Both the position numbers and the translations under genes were made by a program. From contig CAIXHP010000020.1 of NCBI GenBank assembly GCA_903919315.1, positions 1 to 64,000 of the forward strand: a DNA stretch of 64,000 bases. The letters are read 5' to 3'. The notes beneath the pieces were generated by a model, which searched no databases, was not told the DNA's origin, and saw only the letters and a program-made list of their open reading frames with translations. This document shows positions 50,447 to 60,726 of the stretch, piece after piece (within the stretch, counting starts at the first letter, position 1; every line of letters begins with the position of its first letter). This stretch comes from an uncultured Pseudomonadota bacterium (GTDB lineage: Bacteria > Pseudomonadota > Alphaproteobacteria > UBA9219).

Positions 50447-51766
50447 TTAAGCTTGCTTGGTTGCCGCCAGCCAGTCAAGCTTGTTCGGGTTGTTTTCCAT
50501 ATAGTGGCTGAGAGCAATCAAAACCCTCTGGTCATAGATTTTCTCGGCCTCGGCCATCATGCAGCGCATGGCGTCCTTAAAAGGCAAACCGTCACGGTGA
50601 GCGCGGGGACTAACCAGCGCGACAAAGGCGTTGGCAACCGTCACGATCCGCGCCGTGACCATGATGTCGTCGCCTTTCAAACCGTCGGGTACGCCCGTGC
50701 CGTCATAGCGCTCCAACACCTGCCGCAAAGTCGGCACCACCGGCCCCTCGAAACCGATGATGGAGAGAATATCCGCCGAGGTTAAAATGCTGTCGCGTAC
50801 ACGTTGCAACTCTTCAGCCGTCAAGGGCGCGGTCTTGGTCAGAACCGAGCGCGACACCAGAACCTTGCCGAAGTTCATCAGCGAACCGGCGATTTCCGCC
50901 GTTTCAATCTGCCGATCATCAAGGCGCATTTCTTTGGCGAGCGCTCCGGCCAACTGACCGACGCGCGACGAATGGCCCGAAGCGTAGGGATCGCGACGAT
51001 CCACGACCGCCACCAACGTCTCAATCACTTGCCGCAACATGCGTTCACGCCGTTCGCGCTCAACGATCAGAGTCGTCAGATCGTCTTCGCTGACCAAAAC
51101 GCCGCCGATCAACTCGGCGAACGGCGCGATGGCCTCGTAATGCGTTTGGATAAAGCGGGTGTAGCCCTTTTCGTCCATGCGGTCGACGTACTCCATCGGC
51201 GCTTCGGCGGCACGAGCCTCGGCAAGCCGCACTTCCAGCCGCTTGGCCAGATCGTTGCCCAGAACCTTGATCGGCGGCTTGCCGATGATGTCCGCCGCCC
51301 GCTTGCCGATATGATCCGCCGCCCGCTGGTTGACGAACCAATAGCGGTTGTGACGATCGAAAATCGCAATGGCGCCGGGTTGATGGTCCGCCACAAGGTG
51401 AAGCAAATTCTCTCGATAATTCAAACGGCGGCTGATCTGGTCGATGCGAAGCTGGTATTCCGACTCCAACCTCAACCGCTCAAAATACCGCGCCGAAACC
51501 CACACCAGACAGGCCAAAAGAAGCAACGGAGCGAGGATCATCGCCAACGCAAGGAAGTACCCCAACAGCGAATCGCCTTGAGACTCCGCGCCGCTAAAAT
51601 TGTGCGCCAACTGCCATACGCCGCCGAAAGCAACAAGGATCAAAACCGCGCTCGCCAGAAAAAGCAGCGCCTTTCCCAAGCGCACCTTGGCGCGTCTTTT
51701 TTTGGGACTCAGCTCCCGGTCGGGCGGCGTGAGCAAATCTTCATCGTGGGCAGAAGTCGATTCCAT
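50447..51766 (-). CDS. Membrane PAS protein with degenerate HD-GYP domain
   Basis: DPYASGHSSRVGQLAGALAKEMRLDDRQIETAEIAGSLMNFGKVLVS and VLERYDGTGVPDGLKGDDIMVTARIVTVANAFVALVSPRA. Confidence 0.8.
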   Translation of the reverse strand: MESTSAHDEDLLTPPDRELSPKKRRAKVRLGKALLFLASAVLILVAFGGVWQLAHNFSGAESQGDSLLGYFLALAMILAPLLLLACLVWVSARYFERLRLESEYQLRIDQISRRLNYRENLLHLVADHQPGAIAIFDRHNRYWFVNQRAADHIGKRAADIIGKPPIKVLGNDLAKRLEVRLAEARAAEAPMEYVDRMDEKGYTRFIQTHYEAIAPFAELIGGVLVSEDDLTTLIVERERRERMLRQVIETLVAVVDRRDPYASGHSSRVGQLAGALAKEMRLDDRQIETAEIAGSLMNFGKVLVSRSVLTKTAPLTAEELQRVRDSILTSADILSIIGFEGPVVPTLRQVLERYDGTGVPDGLKGDDIMVTARIVTVANAFVALVSPRAHRDGLPFKDAMRCMMAEAEKIYDQRVLIALSHYMENNPNKLDWLAATKQA

Positions 51767-51957
51767 GGGGACGACACATGTTGAGCGTGAAACGGGAAGG
51801 AGTCGTAAATACGCGGCTGAGATTACAGGGAGAATTATAAATCAGAGGTTAAGGCGCACTTCGTCCCGGTCGCGTTACGAAAATATTAACCGGAACGGTC
51901 AGATTCTATCAATCTTTGTCGTTTAAAGTAAGCCACCCTGCTAACTAGACGGACAAA

Positions 51958-53148
51958 ATGTTTAAACCGCCGCTCAATCGCCAACCGACCCAAGAAATCC
52001 TGTTGCTGGATCTCGTCGAAAGACTGGGGCGGCTCCGGACGGGACGTGTAGCTGTCCGACTGCACCTGTCAACGCTCCCGGCGACGTTTCGCCGCGCCCC
52101 CTACCTCAACGTGGCGCAAACCACCTTTGCCGCAAGCGTAAGACACTGCGAAGGCCAGCTTTTTGCGCTTGGAAACGCCGATCTTGTCTTCGTAGGCAAA
52201 AAGAGCGATGCGAGCCTGCTGGACACCGCCGTGAACCGCCTGCGGGTCATTTTTGGCGAACCGGAGCAAGCCGAATTCTGCACATGGTACGACCTCGAAA
52301 CGGCCTATGACGCGCTGCTCGCGCTGGCTCAAGACCTGCTCGGCCAAGCGGAAAAAAGCCGCCTCGACCAAGAGCTTCACCCCAGCATTGATCCCAACCA
52401 GCTGCTCACCCCCATGCAACCCGACCTTTTGGTCAAATTGGAGCAAGCCCTCGCGAAAACCGACGTTACGAGCATCGCCCGCCGCCAGACCGTATGCTCG
52501 ATCATCGAGGACCAACCGCCTCAACCACTGTTCGAAGAGTATTATATCTCCATAGAAGACCTCCAAAGCATCGCCACGCCGGGTTCCGACTTGCTGGGCG
52601 ACAGGTGGTTGTTCCAACGCCTGACGCAAACGCTGGATCGGCGCATGATGGCCATGATGGCCCGCGACGGCATCAACCCCGAACGGCCGTTCAGCCTCAA
52701 CCTCAACATCGCGACCGTCCTCTCGCCCGATTTTGCCCGTTTTGAAGCGACGATTACCAGAAAGACTCAAAGCCGTCTGGTGATTGAATTGGACAAGCTC
52801 GATGTTTTTTCCGATATGGATGCCTTCCTCTTCGCCCGCGACTATCTGCACGAGCTTGGGTTCCGCGTCTGCCTCGATGGACTGACGCACCGCACGTTGC
52901 CCTATTACGACCGCGCGCGGCTTGGGTTTGACCTTATCAAAATCTACTGGACTCCGGACAGCCTCGACACGATGCCCGAAGCCATGTTTTCGACCATCCG
53001 GAGCATCGTCATGGAAACCGGGCAGTCCCGCACGATCCTGTGCCGCTGCGAGAACGAGCAGGCCGTCGCCATCGGACAAGATCTCGGCATCGTGATGTTC
53101 CAGGGACGGCATGTCGACCGCCTTTTAACCCTTGGCCGCGCCGCCTGA
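51958..53148 (+). CDS. Degenerate EAL-like domain protein
   Basis: RLVIELDKLDVFSDMDAFLFARDYLHELGFRVCLDGLTHRTLPYYDRARLGFDLIKIYW...QDLGIVMFQGRHVDRLL; no EAL motif. Confidence 0.65.
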   Translation: MFKPPLNRQPTQEILLLDLVERLGRLRTGRVAVRLHLSTLPATFRRAPYLNVAQTTFAASVRHCEGQLFALGNADLVFVGKKSDASLLDTAVNRLRVIFGEPEQAEFCTWYDLETAYDALLALAQDLLGQAEKSRLDQELHPSIDPNQLLTPMQPDLLVKLEQALAKTDVTSIARRQTVCSIIEDQPPQPLFEEYYISIEDLQSIATPGSDLLGDRWLFQRLTQTLDRRMMAMMARDGINPERPFSLNLNIATVLSPDFARFEATITRKTQSRLVIELDKLDVFSDMDAFLFARDYLHELGFRVCLDGLTHRTLPYYDRARLGFDLIKIYWTPDSLDTMPEAMFSTIRSIVMETGQSRTILCRCENEQAVAIGQDLGIVMFQGRHVDRLLTLGRAA

Positions 53149-53242
53149 TCGACAACCCCCTTCATGCGCTCGCCGCAGTCTGATACACCTATCGCATCGC
53201 AAAAAAACCGCTGCGCCAACGCCGCCAAGTTAGGATATTGCA

Positions 53243-54280
53243 ATGACACAAAACATCGCCATTTTGGGCGCAAGCGGCTACACCGGAGCCGAGCTTCTGC
53301 GCTTTTTGCTGCGCCACCCCGCCGCGCGCATCGCGGCGCTGACGGCGGAACGGAATGCGGGCCAACCGGCACGCGCTCTCTTGCCGCATCTGACAGACCA
53401 CGACCTGCCCGACCTGTGCAAAATCGAAGCGGTGGACTTCGGCAAAATCGACTTTGTTTTCTGCGCCCTGCCCCACGGCACGACGCAGGAGGTCATCGCC
53501 GCTCTGCCGCCATCCGTTCGAATCGTCGATCTGTCGGCGGACTTCCGCCTCACCGACACAAATGTCTATCAAGAATGGTACGACCACGCTCACCGCGCCC
53601 CGCAGTTGCAGCACGAAGCGGTTTACGGCTTGACCGAAATCAACCGCGACGCGATCCGCAAAGCGCGGATCGTCGCCAACCCCGGCTGTTACCCCACCGC
53701 CTCGCAACTGCCGCTCATCCCCCTGCTCCGTGCGGGCGTGATCGAAGCGGACGACATCATCATCGATGCCAAATCCGGTGTCAGCGGCGCAGGCCGTGAA
53801 TTAAAGCTCGGCAACCTCTATTGCGAAGTGAACGAAGGCATGCAGGCGTACGGAGTCGCCCAACACCGCCACGCCCCCGAAATCGAGCAAGGCCTTAGCG
53901 CGGCAGCAGGTCGCCCCGTCACGATCACCTTCACGCCGCACCTCGTGCCCATGAGTCGCGGCATGTACGCCAGCACCTATGTGCGCCTCGCAGCAGGCAA
54001 AACCGTCGCCGACATCGAACACGTCTGGAGGCAAACCTACGCGAACGAACCGTTCGTGAAAATCCTCGCCGTCGGCCAACCGCCCGTCACGCGCCATGTG
54101 CGCGGGACCAACCTGTGCCACATGAACGCCACCACCGACCGAGCCCCCAACCGCGCCATCCTCCTCAGCGCCATCGACAATCTGGTCAAAGGCGCGTCCG
54201 GCCAAGCCATCCAAAACATGAATGTCATGCTGGGACTGCCGGAAACAACGGGGTTGGAGCAAACGGCGCTGATCCCCTAA
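53243..54280 (+). CDS. argC: N-acetyl-gamma-glutamyl-phosphate reductase
   Basis: IAILGASGYTGAELLRFLLRHP, VYGLTEINRDAIRKARIVANPGCYPTASQLPL, DAKSGVSGAGRE. Confidence 0.97.
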   Translation: MTQNIAILGASGYTGAELLRFLLRHPAARIAALTAERNAGQPARALLPHLTDHDLPDLCKIEAVDFGKIDFVFCALPHGTTQEVIAALPPSVRIVDLSADFRLTDTNVYQEWYDHAHRAPQLQHEAVYGLTEINRDAIRKARIVANPGCYPTASQLPLIPLLRAGVIEADDIIIDAKSGVSGAGRELKLGNLYCEVNEGMQAYGVAQHRHAPEIEQGLSAAAGRPVTITFTPHLVPMSRGMYASTYVRLAAGKTVADIEHVWRQTYANEPFVKILAVGQPPVTRHVRGTNLCHMNATTDRAPNRAILLSAIDNLVKGASGQAIQNMNVMLGLPETTGLEQTALIP

Positions 54281-54358
54281 CCATGGCTAAGAACGCCTCC
54301 TGAATTCGCGCCTCAGCATGGGGAGAGGCAGAGGGCCACCGCAACAATCAGTTCAACT

Positions 54359-55792
54359 TTATCCTACCGCCGCGCCGCCGACTGTCATCTGCTCCAAGCG
54401 TACCGTAGGTTGGCCAATGCCGACGGGAACACTCTGGCCATTTTTGCCGCAAGTGCCGACACCACCGTCCAGTTCACAGTCGTTGCCGATCATCGTCATG
54501 TGCTTGAGCGCCTCGAAGCCGGTGCCGACCAGCGACGCGCCCTTGATGGGACGACCAATCTTGCCGTTGCCGATCTCATAGGCCTCCGTCGCCGAAAACA
54601 CGAATTTGCCGGAGGTGATATCCACCTGTCCGCCCCCGAAATCGGCGGCATAGATGCCCTTCTTCACCGAAGCGATAATCTCGTCCTTGCTATGCGAACC
54701 GTTGCGCATCACGGTGTTGGTCATGCGCGGATACGGCTGGCACGCAAAGCTCTCGCGCCGCCCATTACCGGTGGACTTCACGCCCATCAGGCGAGCGTTG
54801 AGCCGATCCTGCATATACCGGACCAGAACGCCGTCTTCGATCAGCGTCGTGCATTGCGAAGGCGTGCCTTCGTCGTCAATCGTCAACGAGCCGCGCCGCT
54901 TGTCCATCGCGCCGTCATCGACAATCGTCACGCCCTGGGCCGCGATCTGTTGCCCCATCAGGCCGGAGAACGCCGAAGTCTTCTTGCGGTTAAAGTCGCC
55001 CTCCAGCCCATGCCCCACGGCCTCGTGCAGCATGACGGCGGGCCAGCCCGGCCCCAACACCACGGTCATCTCCCCCGCAGGCGAGTCGATAGCGTCAAGA
55101 TTAACGAGCGCCTTGCGCAGAGCTTCGTCGGCCATCCGCCCCCACTGCGCCGGATCAAAATAACGCGCATAGTCCAAACGCCCGCCGCCGCCGCAAGCGC
55201 CGCTTTCCATGCGATCCCCCTGCCGCGCCACCACAGCGACATGCAAGCGCACCAAGGGCCGAATGTCCGCCGCACGCCAACCGCCCGCGCCGATGATCTG
55301 CACCGCCTGCCACGTCGCGCCCAGCGACACGCTCACCTGATGCACGCGCGGATCGCGCGAACGGATATAAGCGTCGATAGCTTGCAGCAGTTGGACTTTG
55401 TCCTCAAAGCTCTTGCTCGGCAGCGGATTGGTGTCGTCGTACAAATGCCGATTGGTTCCCTGCGGCGGCAGGGCCAGCGTCCCCGCATAGCCGCCCCGTA
55501 CGGCCTGCACCGTTTCGGCGGCGCGTTTGATCGCGGCCTCGCTCAGATCGACGGCATGGGCATACCCCACCGTCTCGCCCGCCACGGCGCGAAGGCCAAA
55601 GCCCTGCGTGGTGTTAAAACTGGCGCTCTTCAGCTTGCCGTCGTCCCACACCATGCTTTCGGATTGATTGTACTCCAAAAACAACTCACCATCATCCGCC
55701 CCCACCAAAGCCCGCCCCACAAGCCGCTCCACCAAAGCCCGATCCATGCCGGTTTGATCGAAAAACAGTTTATCGGTTTGGGGGAGTGACAT
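54359..55792 (-). CDS. tldD: Metalloprotease TldD
   Basis: VVLGPGWPAVMLHEAVGHGLEGDFNRKKTSAFSGLMGQQIAAQGVTIVDDGAMDKRRGSLTIDDEGTPSQ. Confidence 0.95.
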   Translation of the reverse strand: MSLPQTDKLFFDQTGMDRALVERLVGRALVGADDGELFLEYNQSESMVWDDGKLKSASFNTTQGFGLRAVAGETVGYAHAVDLSEAAIKRAAETVQAVRGGYAGTLALPPQGTNRHLYDDTNPLPSKSFEDKVQLLQAIDAYIRSRDPRVHQVSVSLGATWQAVQIIGAGGWRAADIRPLVRLHVAVVARQGDRMESGACGGGGRLDYARYFDPAQWGRMADEALRKALVNLDAIDSPAGEMTVVLGPGWPAVMLHEAVGHGLEGDFNRKKTSAFSGLMGQQIAAQGVTIVDDGAMDKRRGSLTIDDEGTPSQCTTLIEDGVLVRYMQDRLNARLMGVKSTGNGRRESFACQPYPRMTNTVMRNGSHSKDEIIASVKKGIYAADFGGGQVDITSGKFVFSATEAYEIGNGKIGRPIKGASLVGTGFEALKHMTMIGNDCELDGGVGTCGKNGQSVPVGIGQPTVRLEQMTVGGAAVG

Positions 55793-55843
55793 TTAAATAG
55801 CTCTCATATTGGGACAGAACGAAAACATCATCCGTTCACAATT

Positions 55844-56680
55844 TTAATTCCGTACAGGCGATTTCACGCGAACAAGACTGTGAGGAATTTGTTCGTATTT
55901 GTCGAGAATCTGGTCAATAACACCGCTGTTACGCATCTCATCAAGAACAATATTGAAAGTCGACATCAGCTTCTGCTCACCCTTTCCGAACGCCAAGGCA
56001 TGGGCATAGGCCCGGATGGGATTGTGGCCTTCCACGCGCTTAACTGCGCCCGGTCGTGCCAGCAAGTATGGCATGGCCATCAACGGATTGGCGAATGTTA
56101 CATCAGCTTTCTTGGTCGTCACCGCCTCCAGCAGCATGCTCATATCGGTATCCTGCGGCATGGAATAGACTTTGGCCGACGGAAAGTCTTCCGTTCTTAT
56201 TGTCTCAGCCCCTTCGCCGTCAATCGTAGCGATGGTAATTTTCCCATCGTTAATTACCTTCAAATCCTTATCAAAACGATTATCGTTTGCGCGAACATAG
56301 GCATCAACTGTGCTGTAGAAAATCGGGTCGGTATAATCAAAAACCCGCGCCATCGGTGCCCATCTGTAGGTCGTTAAGCAAAAAGCATCGTATCGCCCCG
56401 TTTGGATGCCTTCGGCCATCGTCGCGAAAGTCACCTGTTCCGTCCACTCGACCTTGAGATGAAGCCGCTTCGCCACTTCAGTGATTATGTCATACGTGAT
56501 ACCCGAGAACTGGCCCGTTTTGGGATCCAGCGTAAACTGCGGAGGGATGACGACATAGCCGCAACGCAACGTATTGGTACGCATAACGCGATCAAACGCG
56601 CTCTCCTTTTCGGCAGCTTGTAGAACTTGCGGCAGAGCAAGCCCAAACAAGACAGCAAACACGACAATCAACCAGCGCAT
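55844..56680 (-). CDS. Periplasmic amino-acid-type substrate-binding protein
   Basis: Signal peptide; LRCGYVVIPPQFTLDPKTGQFSGITYDIITEVAKRLHLKVEWTEQVTFATMAEGIQTGRYDAFCL. Confidence 0.82.
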   Translation of the reverse strand: MRWLIVVFAVLFGLALPQVLQAAEKESAFDRVMRTNTLRCGYVVIPPQFTLDPKTGQFSGITYDIITEVAKRLHLKVEWTEQVTFATMAEGIQTGRYDAFCLTTYRWAPMARVFDYTDPIFYSTVDAYVRANDNRFDKDLKVINDGKITIATIDGEGAETIRTEDFPSAKVYSMPQDTDMSMLLEAVTTKKADVTFANPLMAMPYLLARPGAVKRVEGHNPIRAYAHALAFGKGEQKLMSTFNIVLDEMRNSGVIDQILDKYEQIPHSLVRVKSPVRN

Positions 56681-56720
56681 GCGAATCTCCAAACGGTAGC
56701 ACATAGGTCACAGGATCGTA

Positions 56721-59267
56721 TCACTTATCCTCCAACAACTCCTTCACCTTACTCGCCAATTGCTTCAGCGTGAAGGGCTTGCCGAGGAAGTGGATCGTTT
56801 CGCCGGATTTGAACTGTTCGCGCAGGCGGTCTTCGGTATAGCCGGACACGAACACCACCTTCATATTCGGCCAACGCCCGCGAATATGCTTGTACAGCGT
56901 CGGGCCATCCATCTGCGGCATAACCACGTCCGTGATGGTGAGATCGATCTTGTCGCCGTCCTTGTCAAGAACCGCCAAGGCCTCTTCGCCGCTACGCGCC
57001 TCGAACACGTTGTAGCCCTTGTTCTTAAGCGCGCGGGTCGAGAACACGCGCACGGCATCTTCGTCTTCCACCAAAAGGATGGTTCCCGCGCCTGTGAGAT
57101 CGGGGCCGGGCTTGTCTTCGCGCAAATCTTCAACAACGCGCGTGTCCTGCACCGCATCGTTAGCGCCGAGCGCGGGCAGATAAACCTGAAACGCCGTCCC
57201 TTGCCCAACCTTGCTTTCGACGCCGATAAAACCGCCCGTCTGGCGCACGATGCCATAGACGGTGGACAGGCCAAGTCCGGTGCCGGAACCGACTTCCTTC
57301 GTCGAGAAGAAAGGCTCAAAGATGCGCTGCAAATTCTCGCGCGGAATCCCCACGCCGGTGTCCTTCACCGAAATCACGACGTAATTACCTGCGGGCATTT
57401 CGTCCTGACCGCGCAAAACAGAGGTCGTCTGATTCAGATTGGACGTGGTGATCGTGACCGTTCCGCCGTTGGGCATAGCGTCGCGCGCGTTGACGACGAG
57501 GTTGATGATGACTTGCTCAAGCTGTCCCTGATCGACCTTGACGAGGCCAAGATCGCGCCCATGCACCATATCCAGCTTCACCTGCGCCCCGATCAAGCGG
57601 CGCAGCAGGTTGGTCAGTTCCGACAACACATCGACAAGACTCAGAACCTTGGGCTGCAAAGTCTGTTGGCGCGAGAAGGCCAACAACTGCCGCACCAGAT
57701 TGGCGGCGCGGTTGCCGTTCTGCTTGATCTGCATAATGTCGGAAAAGCTCTGGTCGCCCGGCTTGTGCCGCTGCAACAGCAGATCGCAGAATCCGATCAT
57801 CGCGGTGAGAAGGTTGTTAAAGTCATGCGCCACGCCGCCCGCCAACTGGCCGATGGCCTGCATCTTCTGCGACTGAGCAAACTGGACTTCGAGCCGCTTT
57901 TGCTCGGTGACGTCGATAAAATACAGCATCAAGCCCGGCTCGGAGCCAGCTTCGCCTTTGCCGTTCGCCGCGCCGAAACGCTTGGCAAACACATGCGCGG
58001 TGACTTCGCGGTCGGAGTCCATCCGAACTTCCAACGGCTTGGTGAGATCGGCTCCGGCCAACACATGCGCCAACTGCGCGAGCGCCGAAGACCTGTCCGA
58101 CGAGGCCAGCAATTCGACGATGGGCAGATTGATCACGGCCTCGCGCGCGCGATGAACGATGGAATGAAACGCATGATTGCATTCCATGATCATGAAGCGG
58201 GAGTCGAGCAACAAAATGCCGATCGGCGCTTCGGCGAACAGGCGTTGGAAACGATATTCCGACAGCGACAACGCCATCTGCCATTCGCGTTCCGGCGACA
58301 GATCGCGCACAATAGAGCGGGTCCGCAATGTCTTGCCGTCCTCGCCAGCGACGATGGTCTGCGCGATCGCGACCGGAAACAACTGTCCGTCGCGGCGGCG
58401 CATCACGACCTCGCCGCGCAATTCCCCCTGCGGCCCATTGGCGAGCGCATAGGCGGCCACGCCGGGTGGCGCTTCGTTCAGGACATCGTGCAGCCGCACC
58501 TCGCCCTTGACGAGATCGTCCGGCGTCACCTGCAACCAGTCGGCCAGCGTGTTGTTGACAAACTTAAAGCGCCCATGCTGATCGACCGAATAAATGCCGA
58601 CCGGCGCATAGGCCATGAAATCGAGCAATTTATTCTGCTCGTCGCGCATGGCTTTTTCCATGCGGCGACGGTCGCTGATGTCTTCAAAACGCCAATGATA
58701 GAAACGCGCGTCGGCGTCGATAGGACGTGCGACAATGCGCCGCCACTCAATGACGCGGCTGCCGCGCACGACGGGCAGATCGGCGATAACGGACTGCCCC
58801 TTGTACAAATTCTCCTGCAAACGCTTGAATTCGGCGTCCCCGTCGGCGGTGGCGCCGAAACGCGACGCCAGCGCCTGCTGCGCGTTCTGCGCCCCGAGAT
58901 CAATCCAACCCTGAAACGCGCGGTTGGCCATCACCACGCCGCCGGACGGATCGGTGATCAATTGCGGCGTCAGCACGCTATGGAAAGCCTCGCGCAGCAG
59001 AAATTCCTCCGCCGCGCCGTTGTGCATGTGCCGCAGCTGCCACCAGATAGCCCCCGCCATTCCCAGCAACGCCAACGCCACCAGCGAACTGACGATCACG
59101 CCCGTCGTATCGCCCGCAAAATACGGAGCCAAAACGGCAACCAACCCCAGCCCGGTCATCACGCCAAGGCTGCTCAACATCCGCCGCACCCACGACATCT
59201 GGCGATCAGCCGCCGTAATCGGCGACACCGGCGCAACGGGCTTCTTGAGTGTAGGCACTTCGGGCAT
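56721..59267 (-). CDS. cckA: Hybrid sensor histidine kinase CckA
   Basis: AIGQLAGGVAHDFNNLLTAMIGFCDLLLQRH, GSGTGLGLSTVYGIVRQTGG, C-terminal receiver TILLVEDEDAVRVFSTRALKNKGY. Confidence 0.93.
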   Translation of the reverse strand: MPEVPTLKKPVAPVSPITAADRQMSWVRRMLSSLGVMTGLGLVAVLAPYFAGDTTGVIVSSLVALALLGMAGAIWWQLRHMHNGAAEEFLLREAFHSVLTPQLITDPSGGVVMANRAFQGWIDLGAQNAQQALASRFGATADGDAEFKRLQENLYKGQSVIADLPVVRGSRVIEWRRIVARPIDADARFYHWRFEDISDRRRMEKAMRDEQNKLLDFMAYAPVGIYSVDQHGRFKFVNNTLADWLQVTPDDLVKGEVRLHDVLNEAPPGVAAYALANGPQGELRGEVVMRRRDGQLFPVAIAQTIVAGEDGKTLRTRSIVRDLSPEREWQMALSLSEYRFQRLFAEAPIGILLLDSRFMIMECNHAFHSIVHRAREAVINLPIVELLASSDRSSALAQLAHVLAGADLTKPLEVRMDSDREVTAHVFAKRFGAANGKGEAGSEPGLMLYFIDVTEQKRLEVQFAQSQKMQAIGQLAGGVAHDFNNLLTAMIGFCDLLLQRHKPGDQSFSDIMQIKQNGNRAANLVRQLLAFSRQQTLQPKVLSLVDVLSELTNLLRRLIGAQVKLDMVHGRDLGLVKVDQGQLEQVIINLVVNARDAMPNGGTVTITTSNLNQTTSVLRGQDEMPAGNYVVISVKDTGVGIPRENLQRIFEPFFSTKEVGSGTGLGLSTVYGIVRQTGGFIGVESKVGQGTAFQVYLPALGANDAVQDTRVVEDLREDKPGPDLTGAGTILLVEDEDAVRVFSTRALKNKGYNVFEARSGEEALAVLDKDGDKIDLTITDVVMPQMDGPTLYKHIRGRWPNMKVVFVSGYTEDRLREQFKSGETIHFLGKPFTLKQLASKVKELLEDK

Positions 59268-59472
59268 AAGACGAAATCCTGCGCTTAGTTAATAGGCTAG
59301 AGTACACCTCGGACGGCACTATCCACGAATCGCGCCTCGCCAAGCGAAACGCAACCACCAACTCATGCAACATGAAAGGTATTCAACAGGTTAACGGCAC
59401 TTCCGCTACCTTAAAAACCACAAAAACGAAGTCAAAAGCGACTAATTAAGCCTTGATCGGATCAATAGTGTC

Positions 59473-60714
59473 ATGCAAGAAACCAAAGATAAATACAGCG
59501 TCGATTTTGGAAAGATCATGAGCGATAAAGAGTATGCCCCCATTAAGGCTTTACTGTTCGACCTTGGCGATGTCCTTATCGAAGTGGACACAGCCCGCAC
59601 CTTCGCACTCTGGGCACGCCATTCGGGCGTTCGGGCAGCGGTTCTCAAAGAACGGTACACGTTCGATGAGCCCTATTATCAACACGAGCGCGGCGAGATT
59701 TCGGCACCGGAATATTTCCGTCAATTGCGCTTGTCTCTCAGAATCAACATTACGGATGATCAATTTGCTGAAGGGTTTAACGCTATGCTGGGGCAGGAAA
59801 AGCCCGCCGTAGCCCAGCTCCTGATAATTGCCGCTCAACACATGCCGCTTTACCTATTCAGCAACACCAACCGCATGCACTACGCCATTTGGAGCACTAA
59901 GTATGCCGACATCCTAAGTCATTTTACCGGGATTTTTACATCTCCAGAACTTGGCCTACGCAAACCAGACCCACAGGCATTTACTGCCGTCGCAGCAAGG
60001 ATAGACCTGCCACCCGACCAGATTCTCTTTTTCGACGACCTCATTGATAACGTCGAAGGTGCCCGGAGCATCGGCATGCCCAGCATTCACATCACCCCCA
60101 ACTACGGAGTCCATTTGGCGCTGCAATCCTGCCTGCCCTCTATATTCGGAAACGCTGTTCGAAACGTGGCTTCTCCAGATGTTTTCCTGTTTTACAGCCC
60201 AAGACTGCATTGCGATAGTCCCACCTATGTGCGCACCTTTGGCGATTCCGCACCAAGCACCGAAGCAGTCTGCAGCGGCCCACCCCCACGCGAAGCCTTG
60301 GCAAACATATGGTGGAGAGGCACGGCGGAGGAAACGCTCCGACAAGTCAAAAGGCAGTTCCCCGATGCCGTCTTGAAAGGCCCCCTGACCGCCGACGGAA
60401 AACTCCAACTTCCCCCGCTAAGCGGGCTGGATGCCATCTTGCACAGAACCCTGAATGACTTGGCGACCGAGCTTGGCCCCCACGGCGATTTATCGGAGTG
60501 TACGCTCAACACGCCGCCCATCCCGCCACGAGGCGGCCCGCTCCCAGCCTTCAGCAAAAACGGCCCCATCCCGCGCGTGACTCTGGTCAGCCTAGCCCCG
60601 TCGCAGCCAGAGGCAAGAAGCCCTACAGCCCCCGAACCAGAACGCCCGAAGCCAGAACAGAAAACCCAACCTACACTGACAATCATAAGGGGCAGAGGAC
60701 CGAGGCCATTTTAA
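59473..60714 (+). CDS. HAD-family hydrolase with Pro-rich C-terminal extension
   Basis: IKALLFDLGDVLIEVDTA, YLFSNTN, SPELGLRKPDPQAFTAVAARIDLPPDQILFFDDLIDNVEGARSIGM; an internal start at 59518 is possible. Confidence 0.8.
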   Translation: MQETKDKYSVDFGKIMSDKEYAPIKALLFDLGDVLIEVDTARTFALWARHSGVRAAVLKERYTFDEPYYQHERGEISAPEYFRQLRLSLRINITDDQFAEGFNAMLGQEKPAVAQLLIIAAQHMPLYLFSNTNRMHYAIWSTKYADILSHFTGIFTSPELGLRKPDPQAFTAVAARIDLPPDQILFFDDLIDNVEGARSIGMPSIHITPNYGVHLALQSCLPSIFGNAVRNVASPDVFLFYSPRLHCDSPTYVRTFGDSAPSTEAVCSGPPPREALANIWWRGTAEETLRQVKRQFPDAVLKGPLTADGKLQLPPLSGLDAILHRTLNDLATELGPHGDLSECTLNTPPIPPRGGPLPAFSKNGPIPRVTLVSLAPSQPEARSPTAPEPERPKPEQKTQPTLTIIRGRGPRPF

Positions 60715-60726
60715 GCCTGCCCCAAC

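Noticed and set aside
54410-55789. 459-aa ORF opposite tldD
   Set aside because: Antisense shadow; TldD motifs are on the minus strand.
56760-59288. 842-aa plus-strand ORF opposite cckA
   Set aside because: GC-rich shadow ORF; the minus strand encodes clear CckA motifs and this frame has low-complexity His/Arg/Gln-rich composition.
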